From an uncultured Prevotellaceae bacterium (GTDB lineage Bacteria > Bacteroidota > Bacteroidia > Bacteroidales > Muribaculaceae), in assembly GCA_947169265.1 (NCBI GenBank), contig CAMVPC010000018.1:1-64000 (forward strand): a stretch of 64,000 bases of DNA, written 5' to 3'. The notes beneath the pieces were generated by a model. That model was given only the letters and a program-made list of their open reading frames with translations, was not told the DNA's origin and did not search any database. Within the stretch, counting starts at the first letter, position 1; the number at the start of each line of letters is the position of its first letter. A program made the translations under genes and the position numbers. Shown here in pieces: positions 30,736 through 40,594 of the stretch.

Positions 30736-32577
30736 ATGGCAACCACGGCAGCGAAAAAAAAATGGCTCAAACTTTTGCGGGCCACCGCATGGACAACAGG
30801 AGGTTTGGTCCTCTTGCTGTCCATCGCTTTTTTGCTGCTCAACACCTCGCCGGTGCAAAACTGGCTCATGCGACGGGCCACGCAGGCACTGAGCGATAAA
30901 CTGCAAACGCGCGTGAGCGTTGACGACGTGGGCGTGACGTTCCTCACCTGCGACGTGAAGTTGCACGGATTGCGCGTCGACGACCGCCGGCAACAGCCCA
31001 TGTTGCGCGTCGAGCAAGCCGTGGCCGACGTGGACCTGTGGCCCTTGCTGCACAACAAGGTGCACCTGAGCGACATCGAGCTCACCGGCGTCGAGGCCAA
31101 TCTCTACAAGGCCTCGCCCGACACGGCCGCCAACTACCAGTTTGTCATCGACGCTTTCAAGAATCAAGACGACTCCGGCGGCAAGAAAATGGAAGTTACC
31201 CTCGATGATGTGGTGGCCAGTCGCGTGAACATTCGCTATAACGGCAACACCGTTTTGCTTGATCGGCTCGCGGCAAGCCTCGACAGCGACATGATGCCCG
31301 ACGTCGTCGAGATGGACAGCCTGCGCGTGGCATGGACTACTACCGGACGCCAAGGCAACACGGTGGACCACGGGCTGAATGTGGGACGACTGCGCTACGA
31401 TACCCGCGACAGTGTGCCGCTTGTCGGCGTGGAGCGCGCCCATTACACGAGCGACAACCACTTGCCCCGCAAGAACACCGGCAAGCCCCACCGCGGCTTC
31501 TTCGACGTGGGGCACCTCGACCTCACCGCCTCGCTGCAACTGGCCGTCGACCACATGGGGCAAGACACGCTGCGGGCCACGGTGAAGAAATGTGTGGCCA
31601 CCGACGCCGTTACCGGCATCGACATACGCGAGCTGCAATGCGGTCTCGTCGCCAATCGTCACGGGATTGACCTGAGCGATGTCGTTGTCAAGCAGGTGAA
31701 CACCGTGGTGCGTTTGAGCCACGCCCACCTCGCGTTGCCCGACGCTGAGCGCGGCGTGCCGTTCTCTTTCAGTACCTCGACCATCACCGTCACCGCTGTG
31801 CTGCAAGACATCGCGCGGCCTTTCGCGCCCGTGCTCAGCCGCTTCACCCTCCCCGTGCAGATGAGCGTGGTCATGGACGGCACCGCCGAGCGGCTGTCGT
31901 TCCACAACGCCGTGGTGAGGATGGCGGGAAGAAAGTTTGAGGTGAAGGCTTCGGGCACCGTGACAGGCTTTACCCACGGTGAGCGCCACGAACTGCACGT
32001 CCACTTCGACGTACCCTCGATGCGGGCTAAGGAGGGCATGGTGCGGCAAATCATCAAGCAGTTCACCACAAAAATGTTCATGAACAAACAGTTGCAGGCG
32101 TTGGGCGACATTACTTACTCGGGCAGCTTCGATGTGTACTGGAAGCGCGAGCAGTTCCGCGGGCAGCTCAACACGCAGGCGGGCACCCTCGCCTTCGACA
32201 TGGAGATTAACGGCCTGGAGAAGCTCTTGACGGGCAGTGTGAAGGCCACCGACCTCAAGTTGAGCGACATTATCAGCGTGGCCGGCGTGGGAAACGCCTC
32301 GCTGGGTGCCGACTTCAAGTTTGACATCTCGCGCGAGCGCGTGCCTGCCGGCGGCAAGCTTCCCGTGGGCGACGTGACGGCCCACGTCGATGAGGTGTCG
32401 TACCGTTTCGTCAAGATGAAAAACATTGACGTCACCATCCACAGCGATGGCATGACGGCCGATGGCGATCTCGTCGCGCCTCACAAGTTCCTGGACCTCA
32501 GTTGCTCGTTCTCATTCACCGATACCGATGAACTCCACAAACTCAAAATCAAACCCGGCATCCATCTCCACCGTTAG
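30736..32577 (+). CDS. AsmA-family-like membrane-anchored protein
   Basis: 613 aa; N-terminal TM then 'RRATQALSDKLQTRVSVDDVGVTFLTCDVKLHGLRVDD' AsmA/TamB-like opening; C-terminal beta-rich region. Confidence 0.65.
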   Translation: MATTAAKKKWLKLLRATAWTTGGLVLLLSIAFLLLNTSPVQNWLMRRATQALSDKLQTRVSVDDVGVTFLTCDVKLHGLRVDDRRQQPMLRVEQAVADVDLWPLLHNKVHLSDIELTGVEANLYKASPDTAANYQFVIDAFKNQDDSGGKKMEVTLDDVVASRVNIRYNGNTVLLDRLAASLDSDMMPDVVEMDSLRVAWTTTGRQGNTVDHGLNVGRLRYDTRDSVPLVGVERAHYTSDNHLPRKNTGKPHRGFFDVGHLDLTASLQLAVDHMGQDTLRATVKKCVATDAVTGIDIRELQCGLVANRHGIDLSDVVVKQVNTVVRLSHAHLALPDAERGVPFSFSTSTITVTAVLQDIARPFAPVLSRFTLPVQMSVVMDGTAERLSFHNAVVRMAGRKFEVKASGTVTGFTHGERHELHVHFDVPSMRAKEGMVRQIIKQFTTKMFMNKQLQALGDITYSGSFDVYWKREQFRGQLNTQAGTLAFDMEINGLEKLLTGSVKATDLKLSDIISVAGVGNASLGADFKFDISRERVPAGGKLPVGDVTAHVDEVSYRFVKMKNIDVTIHSDGMTADGDLVAPHKFLDLSCSFSFTDTDELHKLKIKPGIHLHR

Positions 32578-34763
32578 CGCGACGAAGGGTCGACGAGTAG
32601 CCGTAGGGCGGCGTCATGCCGCCGGCGCAGCTCGCGGCACAGTCCCAACACGTCGCCGCCGCGCCGGGCGGTAACTGAGTTGTGACCGATGGGCCATGCC
32701 TGCTGGATGGCGTCGATTTTGCGGCGCATGGCATCTTGGTCAAAAGGCTTGCCGCTGTCGAGAGCGCGCTCCATCTGCTTGAGGTAGGCTTCCCATCGTG
32801 GCACGTAGTAGGACGCGAGCAGTCCGCTCCAGTTGCGGCAGGCATAGTCGTTGAGGTCACCACCCCACGTGGTGATGAGTCGCCGCGCGTTCATCTCGTA
32901 GTAGTCTTTCATGGCCGGAGTGTCGCCCAAGTCGCGCGCCTGCTCTATCCATTTGGCGGCGGTGCAATAGGGGTGCTCGGCGTTGAGGCGGTCCATGTCG
33001 TCGAGCAGCATGCGCATCTCGGTGATGAGGGCGCGCATGTGCGCCTTGTCGCGGCTGCCGGCTTGATAGAGGCTGTCGAGCCGGTGCTTGCAGACGCCAA
33101 ACGCGTCGCCCAGCAGCTGACGCCCGGTCCAAATCAGGTCGATGGTCATGGCGTCGGTGGTGACGCTGTCCTGCTCGAGCAGGGTGTCCCACACGGTGAG
33201 CAACGTGGCCGCGTCATATCGCACGGCGCAGTGCCGGTTCTCCTTGCCAAGCATGGGGCGTGAGCAGGGTAGAGGACCGTTGAATGTGGTGGGACGGATA
33301 CACAACACGCTGTCGAAGAGTGCGCGCCACGCCCGTCGCGCCGCGGGCGAGTAGCGGCCGGCATGGCGGTCGGCAAGTTCGTCAACCACTTGTCGCTCGT
33401 TTTTTTTGAAATCCCACGCTTTCTCGAGGATGTATTCGTAGGGGAACTGCTGCACATCGAGGCCCTCGAGCGTGGAACCGATGCCCACCAGGTTGTCGCC
33501 GGCCTGGGCAAGCGCCCGCTCAAGTCGCTCGCCGGCGGCTTTCACGTTGCCCTGGATGTTGCTGTTGCCGCCGAAGTTGCCCAAATAGCACCAAATGAAG
33601 GGCTGGCCGTAGAAACCGTCGAGGTCGCGCCACATTTCCTTGTACTCGCAGTAATAGTCGAGCATCGTCATGCGTCCTTGCGGCACGCCGGTGAGCATGG
33701 CGCGGGCGCGCTCGTCGGTGTAGTCGCGGCGCTGGTAATAGAGAAACCAGCCCATTTGCAGCCATTCGGCTTGCGGGTCGACGGCGGCGAGACTCTCATA
33801 GATGTGCCGCGACACGTCGTGAAGGTATTGCGGCTCGAAGCTGGGCGGGTCCATTTCGTTGAAGGGGTCGATGCCGTAGATGTGGTCGGTGCCGTACATG
33901 CGCGTCTGCTCCTCAAGGAACAAGCGCTGGATGGTGGCATATAGCGGGTCCTCGCTGTGCAGGAAATAGGTGCGGTAAGGCTCGGCGAAGTCGTCCCAGG
34001 CGCTCATCGCCTTGATGTCGGCATCGGGATATAGCTCTTTGAGGCGCCGCGGCACGTGTCCGGCAAAGGCTGGTAGCACGGGACGCATGTTGAGCGCCCG
34101 CTCGCGCTCCAGGATGAGCTGTTGCAGGCGCGCCTGCTTGTCGAGCCATTCCTGCGGCAACGGCCCGCACCAGGCGTCGATGTTGGCCATGCGGTGCCAC
34201 GGCAGGTAGGCCGGGCCGGTGAAGAACTTCCTCACTTCCTGCTCGGTCATTCCCATTTGCCGCCACACGTTGAGCCACACGGCCTCCTGGCCTGTGATAG
34301 CCAGCGGCATGTTCACACCGTTGAGCGCCATCCAGTCGATGAAACGCTCCCAGTCGCACCAGTTCCAAAAGGGCATGGTGTAACCGTAGGTGCAATAGTT
34401 CAGGAAGAAGCGTTGCGGCACGCGCGCCCTTACCGTCTCACGCCGCGGCACGGCGGGTAGCGTGGCGGGCAGCTCGACGGGTACGTCGGCATACCACGAC
34501 ACGGTCACGTGGCAATAGCGGTTGAGGTAGCGGTTGAGCCCCACGGCCATCGACAAGGCGTTGTTGCCGCCAATGAACACGGTGTCGCCGCGGCTTTCGA
34601 GGGTAAACACGTCGGCGCTGTCGCCCTCCACAAGGTGGAATGCCACCTTGTCGGCCAGCCGTGGCGATAGCCGCCCGGCAAGCGCGCGGGCCTGGATCAC
34701 GTCGTGGGCCGCGCCCATCAAGGCTATCATCGCGCCCATCACGATTAAAATACTGCGTCTCAT
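32574..34763 (-). CDS. alpha-N-acetylglucosaminidase (NAGLU-like, GH89)
   Basis: 'YCTYGYTMPFWNWCDWERFIDWMALNGVNMPLAITGQEAVW', 'YGIDPFNEMDPPS', 'FIWCYLGNFGGNSNIQGN'. Confidence 0.92.
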   Translation of the reverse strand: MRRSILIVMGAMIALMGAAHDVIQARALAGRLSPRLADKVAFHLVEGDSADVFTLESRGDTVFIGGNNALSMAVGLNRYLNRYCHVTVSWYADVPVELPATLPAVPRRETVRARVPQRFFLNYCTYGYTMPFWNWCDWERFIDWMALNGVNMPLAITGQEAVWLNVWRQMGMTEQEVRKFFTGPAYLPWHRMANIDAWCGPLPQEWLDKQARLQQLILERERALNMRPVLPAFAGHVPRRLKELYPDADIKAMSAWDDFAEPYRTYFLHSEDPLYATIQRLFLEEQTRMYGTDHIYGIDPFNEMDPPSFEPQYLHDVSRHIYESLAAVDPQAEWLQMGWFLYYQRRDYTDERARAMLTGVPQGRMTMLDYYCEYKEMWRDLDGFYGQPFIWCYLGNFGGNSNIQGNVKAAGERLERALAQAGDNLVGIGSTLEGLDVQQFPYEYILEKAWDFKKNERQVVDELADRHAGRYSPAARRAWRALFDSVLCIRPTTFNGPLPCSRPMLGKENRHCAVRYDAATLLTVWDTLLEQDSVTTDAMTIDLIWTGRQLLGDAFGVCKHRLDSLYQAGSRDKAHMRALITEMRMLLDDMDRLNAEHPYCTAAKWIEQARDLGDTPAMKDYYEMNARRLITTWGGDLNDYACRNWSGLLASYYVPRWEAYLKQMERALDSGKPFDQDAMRRKIDAIQQAWPIGHNSVTARRGGDVLGLCRELRRRHDAALRLLVDPSSR

Positions 34764-34883
34764 CGTTAACTTGTATTGTGGTTTGTTCCTATTCGGCAAA
34801 TATAGCAAAACTTGCTGTGACAAACCCCATTTTCGCCGAAAAAATATGTTCCGCGGCCGATTGGGGTGGACACGTCATCGCGC

Positions 34884-34912
34884 AAAAAAAGCCGACCGCG
34901 TCGCGGCCGGCT
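34884..34912 (-). terminator. hairpin terminator of hsp20
   Basis: agccgaccgc-gtc-gcggccggct with a 7 nt A-tract on + (T-tract on -) at 34884-34890. Confidence 0.65.
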
Positions 34913-34942
34913 CTTGAGCTCATGAGACTTGATGTGTGCGTT

Positions 34943-35392
34943 TTAACTTACGGTGATGATTTTGCGCTCCTTCTTGAGGTCCTCGGCGCTCTTCTTGGGA
35001 AGCGTGACGGTGAGCACGCCGTTCTCCACGCTTGCTACAATCTTGTCGCGGTCGACATCCTCAGGCAACAGTAGCGTTTGGTTGAACTTCGAGTAGAAGA
35101 ACTCGCGACGCAGATAGTGTCCGTCGCTCTTCTTCTCATCCTCATTCTCATTCTCATTCTCGGTCTTCTCAACCTTCTTCTCCATGGCCACCACGAGGTT
35201 CTCGTCCTCGTCGAGGGTGACAGTGAAGTCGTCACGTGTCATGCCCGGGGCGGCAAGTTCCACGGTATATTCGTGGTCCTTTTCGATGACGTTCACCGCG
35301 GGCTTGGTGGTGTTGACGCGCGGCATAAACTCGGTGTTGAACAAGTCGTTAAAGACATCAGGTAACCAGTTTGAATTTCTACGTACTAACAT
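34943..35392 (-). CDS. small heat shock protein, Hsp20/alpha-crystallin family
   Basis: 149 aa; 'PAVNVIEKDHEYTVELAAPGMTRDDFTVTLDEDENLVVAMEKK', 'LPEDVDRDKIVASVENGVLTVTLPKK'. Confidence 0.95.
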   Translation of the reverse strand: MLVRRNSNWLPDVFNDLFNTEFMPRVNTTKPAVNVIEKDHEYTVELAAPGMTRDDFTVTLDEDENLVVAMEKKVEKTENENENEDEKKSDGHYLRREFFYSKFNQTLLLPEDVDRDKIVASVENGVLTVTLPKKSAEDLKKERKIITVS

Positions 35393-35659
35393 TTTTTCAA
35401 TCTCCTATAATTTTAAGTTGTTAATAAATTCTTTTTTTCGGGGCCTCCCGCCGGGCGAGAGGCGCGTTCGCTTTACTAATAAGCATACCACGTGCCATCG
35501 CCAAAAAAGCGTATTCTGTGTGTCAAAATGGCAAATTTACAAGACAAAATGACCGATACACCCATAAAACACACGTCATAATGGCGGCTTTCTCAAAAAA
35601 TAACATTTTTATGCCCGCGAAAATAGGGTCTTACTCAAAAAAACGCTAACTTTGTGGCT

Positions 35660-36859
35660 ATGATGAATAACAGGATATTATCGGTAATTATATGCGTGCT
35701 GGCGGCCCTGGGTGTAGAGGCGCAGCAAAGTTACCAATTCATGCCGCTCATCTACGAGCGGTACGATGCGGGCGATAGCGTGGTGGCACCGATGGCTGGG
35801 ACGTCGGGTCTCAAGACCGATGACGCATGGCTCAACCGGGCGCGGCAGGCGCGGCACGACGCCGCGCGACGTCGCCACGCGATGACGATAGCCAACCCCG
35901 ACTTGGTGGCCTTCAATGCCGACAGCCTGCCTGCGGCGCCCGCGCCTGTGGTGGTGAAGGCCGACCCCAGCACGGCGCTGCTCGCCGTGCAGGAGAAAGC
36001 GGTACCCGCGCCCGATGTCCCCGAGGACCGGCGCGAGACAAAAGTGCACCACTGGCTGCACACGTTCAACCCGTCGTTGCATTTCACCCAATCCTACTTG
36101 AGCGGAAACTGGTACCAGGGCGGCCAAAACAACCTCAATGTACTGGCCGACGTGAACTGGGAGTTCAACCTGAACCAGACGTTGCACCCCAAGTGGCTGT
36201 TCAACAACACGCTGCATTACAAGCTGGGCGTGGCTACGGCCAGCGGCGACTCGCTGCGCAACTACCACTTTAGCGAAGACCTGTTCCAGTTCAATTCACA
36301 GCTGGGCTACAAGGCGGTGGAACACTGGTACTATAGCGCCAACCTGCAGTTTAAGACACAGTTTTTCAAAAACTATAAGACCAACACGCACGACCTCACA
36401 GCGGCGTTTCTATCGCCGGGCGAGCTCACGTTGGGCCTTGGTATGACCTATAACTACAAGGACAAGGACGAAATCAAAGTGCTCACTTTGGCTATCTCGC
36501 CGCTGTCTTACAACCTAAAGATTTGCCGCGACATCGACAACTTGAATCCCACGGCGTTCGGCATCGACGAGGGACGCCACACCAAGCACAGCTTCGGTTC
36601 GAGCCTTGAGGGGAAGTTCACGTGGAAAATCACGCCGCAAATCATCTGGACATCGCGACTCTACGCGTTCACCAATTATCATTATGTGCAAGGTGACTGG
36701 GAGAACACATTTGATTTCTCTATCAACAAGTACTTGAACACCAAGATTTTCACTCACCTGCGTTATGACAAGAGCGCGCCCAGGCACGATTCCTGGCACT
36801 ACTGGCAGTTCAAGGAAATCCTCAGTTTTGGACTCACTTACAGGTTTGCCACTAATTAA
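35660..36859 (+). CDS. DUF3078-type outer-membrane protein
   Basis: 'SYLSGNWYQGGQNNLNVLADVNWEFNLNQTLHPKWLFNNTLHYKLG', beta-barrel pattern, C-terminal 'ILSFGLTYRFATN'. Confidence 0.75.
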   Translation: MMNNRILSVIICVLAALGVEAQQSYQFMPLIYERYDAGDSVVAPMAGTSGLKTDDAWLNRARQARHDAARRRHAMTIANPDLVAFNADSLPAAPAPVVVKADPSTALLAVQEKAVPAPDVPEDRRETKVHHWLHTFNPSLHFTQSYLSGNWYQGGQNNLNVLADVNWEFNLNQTLHPKWLFNNTLHYKLGVATASGDSLRNYHFSEDLFQFNSQLGYKAVEHWYYSANLQFKTQFFKNYKTNTHDLTAAFLSPGELTLGLGMTYNYKDKDEIKVLTLAISPLSYNLKICRDIDNLNPTAFGIDEGRHTKHSFGSSLEGKFTWKITPQIIWTSRLYAFTNYHYVQGDWENTFDFSINKYLNTKIFTHLRYDKSAPRHDSWHYWQFKEILSFGLTYRFATN

Positions 36860-36876
36860 GCGTGAAGAGTGAAGTG

Positions 36877-37467
36877 ATGAGACGGATGATGTTGTTGGCG
36901 ATGATGATTGGCGCGATGGCGATGGCCACGCGCGCCATCGACCTGCCCGGCACTTCGGTGGTGTGCCCCGACATTGACGAGGAAGTCATGCGCTGCCACT
37001 TCGACAGCCTCGATGTGCAGCCACTCGAAGGCCTGTGGTATTACCCCGACGAGGACATGACTATCGCCATCGAGCGCTGGAATGGCACCCGCGGCGTCGA
37101 CTATCGACTCTTGCTTGTGGCCAGCGACGACCTGGAACTGCTGCCCGGCACGGTGATCGGCTATATGGCCGGCAGCGCCGTCGATAGTAAGCTGCGCCTC
37201 TGGCTCTACACCGAGCGCGACCACGTCACGTTGCACAAGCCGCTCGAGTGTGTGGCCACGGCAAGCCATGACTTTACCACGCTCACCTTCGACCCGCCAC
37301 ACTGGAAGGTGAAGGTGCGCGTCAACTTCGCGCGGTTCCTTCCCACGCTGTTTCGCGGAATCTCCATCATCCCCGAGAAACAGGAAGAGCGACTGCCGCA
37401 AGGCTTCAAGAAAATTTACCCGTCAGGTGGCAACGGCCATCCCATGAACCGAAAACGTTATCTATGA
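36877..37467 (+). CDS. uncharacterised exported protein
   Basis: signal-like MRRMMLLAMMIGAMAMATRA; overlaps the next start codon. Confidence 0.6.
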   Translation: MRRMMLLAMMIGAMAMATRAIDLPGTSVVCPDIDEEVMRCHFDSLDVQPLEGLWYYPDEDMTIAIERWNGTRGVDYRLLLVASDDLELLPGTVIGYMAGSAVDSKLRLWLYTERDHVTLHKPLECVATASHDFTTLTFDPPHWKVKVRVNFARFLPTLFRGISIIPEKQEERLPQGFKKIYPSGGNGHPMNRKRYL

Positions 37468-37949
37468 GAAAAATAATGACAATGATGCTGCTCGTGGGGC
37501 TTGTGGCGCTCGCTGCAGGGGCGCGCACGCGAACCACGCAGAGCGGCCTGCGCGACGACGGCACGCCCGTCGAGAATCTGGCCGATGTGGAAGTCGACAG
37601 CACGCTCGCCCTCGACCCGCACGCGGTCACACTTCGTGGCTTTGCCAAGCGGGCCGGCGACAGCAAGGAAACCTTTTTCGTGACCAACAACACCTCGCAT
37701 GCCATCTCACACGTGAGCCTGCTACTGCGATACCGCACACTCGACGACGAGATGTTGCACGAGCGCACAGTCACGGTGAACGTGGGCGCGGGACCCGGCG
37801 AGACGCGCATGGTGAGCGTACCGTCGTTCGACAAGCAACGTCTTTTTTATTATTATAACGGTCCGCGGCCGCGCAAGAGCGCCACACCGTTCAAGGTGGG
37901 GTTCAAACTCTTGGGCTACGACATCCCTGTGGGCCTCATAAACCACTAA
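37464..37949 (+). CDS. uncharacterised exported protein
   Basis: signal peptide MRKIMTMMLLVGLVALAAGA; beta-sandwich-like 'KETFFVTNNTSHAISHVSLLLRYRTLDDEMLHERTVTVN'. Confidence 0.65.
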   Translation: MRKIMTMMLLVGLVALAAGARTRTTQSGLRDDGTPVENLADVEVDSTLALDPHAVTLRGFAKRAGDSKETFFVTNNTSHAISHVSLLLRYRTLDDEMLHERTVTVNVGAGPGETRMVSVPSFDKQRLFYYYNGPRPRKSATPFKVGFKLLGYDIPVGLINH

Positions 37950-37961
37950 AATCAAATCGTT

Positions 37962-38831
37962 ATGGACGCTCCTTTTCTCGAAAAACCCCACGATATAGGG
38001 GAAATCATTTTGTGTGAGACCACCCAGCCGAAGGCCGCCTTCAAGCGCCACAACACGGGCGCGGCAATCGGCTTTGTCATCGGTTTGCTCTTGATAGGAG
38101 CCATGTGCTGGCTCATCCTCAGCGGCGTCGACAACTACACGTGGCCCATCATAGGGCTTGTGGCTGGCGTCGTTATAGCTTTTTGCTCAATCTATTACAA
38201 CATGCCCGGCAGTTTTGCCGGCACCGATATGTTTGTAGGCACCGAAGGCTTCTCCTACTATAAATTCCGCCGCGACCGCGCCAACAAGACCAAGATGGCC
38301 ACCTACTACTATAGGAACATGCTGTATTGCCGCAGCGGCCGCACGAAGACCTACAAGAACGGCTCCTACGAGGGCACTCGCGCCGCCTTCACGTTCTGCT
38401 TTAATGGCCCCGGCGGCATGTATACTTTTGCCAAGGAGTACACCTATCGCGACGAGCGCCACTATCCGCCGCAAAACAGCGGCCCCGATGAGGCTCGCAC
38501 GCGCTGGCTCTACATGGCCGAGCAGCAATGGAACACGTTTATCGTGCCGCGACTCATGCATGAAGTGTTCGACTTGAACCGCGTGGTCAAGTTTAACAAC
38601 AACCGACGCGTGATTGAGGTATGGCGCGATGGCATGCGGGTGGGTGACGCGCAGTACCTGCGCGGTGAGGTGGCCAGCATCTACCCCGACAACGGCGCTC
38701 TTGTGATAGAGCACCGCAACTTCGAGAAGGGCATCTTTATGAACAAGGGCAACCGCGACCGCATCGACCTGTCGAGCCTCGATAACGTGGGTGCCTTCCT
38801 TACCCTGCTCGAAAACATCTTCGGCAAGTAA
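37962..38831 (+). CDS. uncharacterised membrane protein with two TM helices
   Basis: 'TGAAIGFVIGLLLIGAMCWLIL' and 'WPIIGLVAGVVIAFCSIYYN' then soluble domain. Confidence 0.65.
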   Translation: MDAPFLEKPHDIGEIILCETTQPKAAFKRHNTGAAIGFVIGLLLIGAMCWLILSGVDNYTWPIIGLVAGVVIAFCSIYYNMPGSFAGTDMFVGTEGFSYYKFRRDRANKTKMATYYYRNMLYCRSGRTKTYKNGSYEGTRAAFTFCFNGPGGMYTFAKEYTYRDERHYPPQNSGPDEARTRWLYMAEQQWNTFIVPRLMHEVFDLNRVVKFNNNRRVIEVWRDGMRVGDAQYLRGEVASIYPDNGALVIEHRNFEKGIFMNKGNRDRIDLSSLDNVGAFLTLLENIFGK

Positions 38832-38946
38832 CCCACCGGCCCGAAAAGCTGACATATACCCAAAAGAACGGGTCATCTGATTAAACATGAGTTTTTGCGG
38901 GTGACCCGCTTTTTATATCCGTTTTTGGCCCGATTGGGATTGGAGG

Positions 38947-38978
38947 TTTGCTAAATTCCAAATAGTTTTGTAAATTTG
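38947..38978 (+). promoter_or_regulatory. sigma-ABfr-type promoter
   Basis: TTTG (38947-38950), N20, TAAATTTG (38971-38978), upstream of the ORF at 39018. Confidence 0.6.
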
Positions 38979-39017
38979 TAGGTTAAAACCGAATTCACCC
39001 ACTATCGTAGCGCTGAA

Positions 39018-40583
39018 ATGATGGAAAGAAGACGTTTCCCTGCCGGTGTGCAGGACTTTGAGAAAATAAGAGAAGGTGGTTTTGTGTACGTCGACAAAAC
39101 CGAGTATGTCTATCGCTTGGCCAACCACTACGGCGATGCGATATTCTTGAGCCGGCCGCGTCGCTTCGGCAAGTCGCTGCTGTGCTCCACGCTCAAATAC
39201 TATTTCCTGGGCCGCAGGGACCTCTTCGAGGGCCTGGCTATCGATCGGCTCGAGAAAGACTGGACGCGATACCCCGTCTTCCACTTCGACATGTCGCGCT
39301 GCAAAAACGACGATCCCCATTACGTGAAAGTTTCCATCAACTCCATATTGGCCGATTTCGAGAAGAAATATGGTTTGAATAATGAGGAACTCTCGTTTGG
39401 CGGCAGACTTGAGAAGCTCATTATCGCGGCGCACGAGCGCACGGGGCATCGCGCGGTGCTGATTTTCGACGAGTATGACTCGCCGGTGCTCAATGTCATC
39501 GACGAGCCCGAGAAGCTGCAAGTCATCCGCTCGATTTACAACACGTTCTACGGCCCGGTGAAAAACATGGCCGAGCACCTGCGTTTCGTCTTCCTCACGG
39601 GTATCACCAAGTTCTCGCAAATGTCTATTTTCTCGACCATCAACAACCTCTCGAACATCTCGATGAACCGTGATATGGAAGGCTTGTGCGGCATCACGCA
39701 GCGGGAGCTGGAGGACAATTTCCAGCCCGAAATCGCGCTTATGGCACAAGAATATGAGGTCGACTACGACGAGATGCTCGAAATGCTGCGCGAGCGCTAC
39801 GACGGCTACCGTTTCGGCCCCGGAATGACCGAAATCTACAACCCGTTCAGCCTGGTGAACGTGTTCCAATCACTCATGCTCAAGGACTATTGGTTTTCGA
39901 GCGCGACGCCCTCGGCGCTACTCAAAGTGCTCGAAGTGTATAACTTCAGCATTACTGATCTTGAGCAGACCAAAATGTACGACTACGATTTCGACCAGCC
40001 GTTCGACAACATGGAGAGCGCCGTGGCAATCCTTTACCAGAGTGGTTATCTCACCATCAAGGATTACGAGAAACCGACCGGACTTTACACCTTAGGTATC
40101 CCCAACGGCGAAGTGAGCCGCGGGCTCTTCCGCACCCTCATGCCACGTTACCTCAGCCCGAATGTCAACGACAACCGACACCTGGTGAGAGTAGTGCAGC
40201 GCGCCATCCTCGACGACGATATCGACGCCGCGCTCGAGGCCGTGAAGAGCTACATGTCGTCGCTGCCTTACGACTTGAGCAACAAGACGGAACGCGATTT
40301 CGAGACGATACTCAAGATTGTGTTTGACTGCGTGGGCATCGAGACGCTCACCGAGGTGCGTAACGCGCGTGGCCGCTGCGACGTCACGCTCAAGAACCGG
40401 CACACCATCTACGTGCTCGAACTCAAAATCGACGGCGCGGCTACCGTCGACGATGCCCTGGCCCAAATCAACGAGCGCGATTACCTCATCCCCTACTGGA
40501 ACGACCGCCGCCGCAAGGTCAAGGTGGGCGTCGTCGTCGACCCCGAGGCCCGCACCCTAAAAGAGTGGAAAGTGGCCGAATAA
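39018..40583 (+). CDS. AAA-ATPase-like protein with C-terminal PD-(D/E)XK nuclease domain
   Basis: 'FPAGVQDFEKIREGGFVYVDKTEYVYRLA', 'FLSRPRRFGKSLLCSTLKYYFLG', C-terminal 'GRCDVTLKNRHTIYVLELKIDG'. Confidence 0.9.
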   Translation: MMERRRFPAGVQDFEKIREGGFVYVDKTEYVYRLANHYGDAIFLSRPRRFGKSLLCSTLKYYFLGRRDLFEGLAIDRLEKDWTRYPVFHFDMSRCKNDDPHYVKVSINSILADFEKKYGLNNEELSFGGRLEKLIIAAHERTGHRAVLIFDEYDSPVLNVIDEPEKLQVIRSIYNTFYGPVKNMAEHLRFVFLTGITKFSQMSIFSTINNLSNISMNRDMEGLCGITQRELEDNFQPEIALMAQEYEVDYDEMLEMLRERYDGYRFGPGMTEIYNPFSLVNVFQSLMLKDYWFSSATPSALLKVLEVYNFSITDLEQTKMYDYDFDQPFDNMESAVAILYQSGYLTIKDYEKPTGLYTLGIPNGEVSRGLFRTLMPRYLSPNVNDNRHLVRVVQRAILDDDIDAALEAVKSYMSSLPYDLSNKTERDFETILKIVFDCVGIETLTEVRNARGRCDVTLKNRHTIYVLELKIDGAATVDDALAQINERDYLIPYWNDRRRKVKVGVVVDPEARTLKEWKVAE

Positions 40584-40594
40584 TCGAAGATTTT

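Noticed and set aside
35647-35660. TAACTTTG just upstream of the DUF3078 gene considered as evidence of a leaderless transcript
   Set aside because: No TTTG -33 box at the right spacing, so the promoter call is not supported.
39018-40583. AAA-ATPase/PD-(D/E)XK protein considered as a novel defence gene
   Set aside because: It belongs to a well-known, highly expanded Bacteroidota family and has no defence-gene neighbours here.
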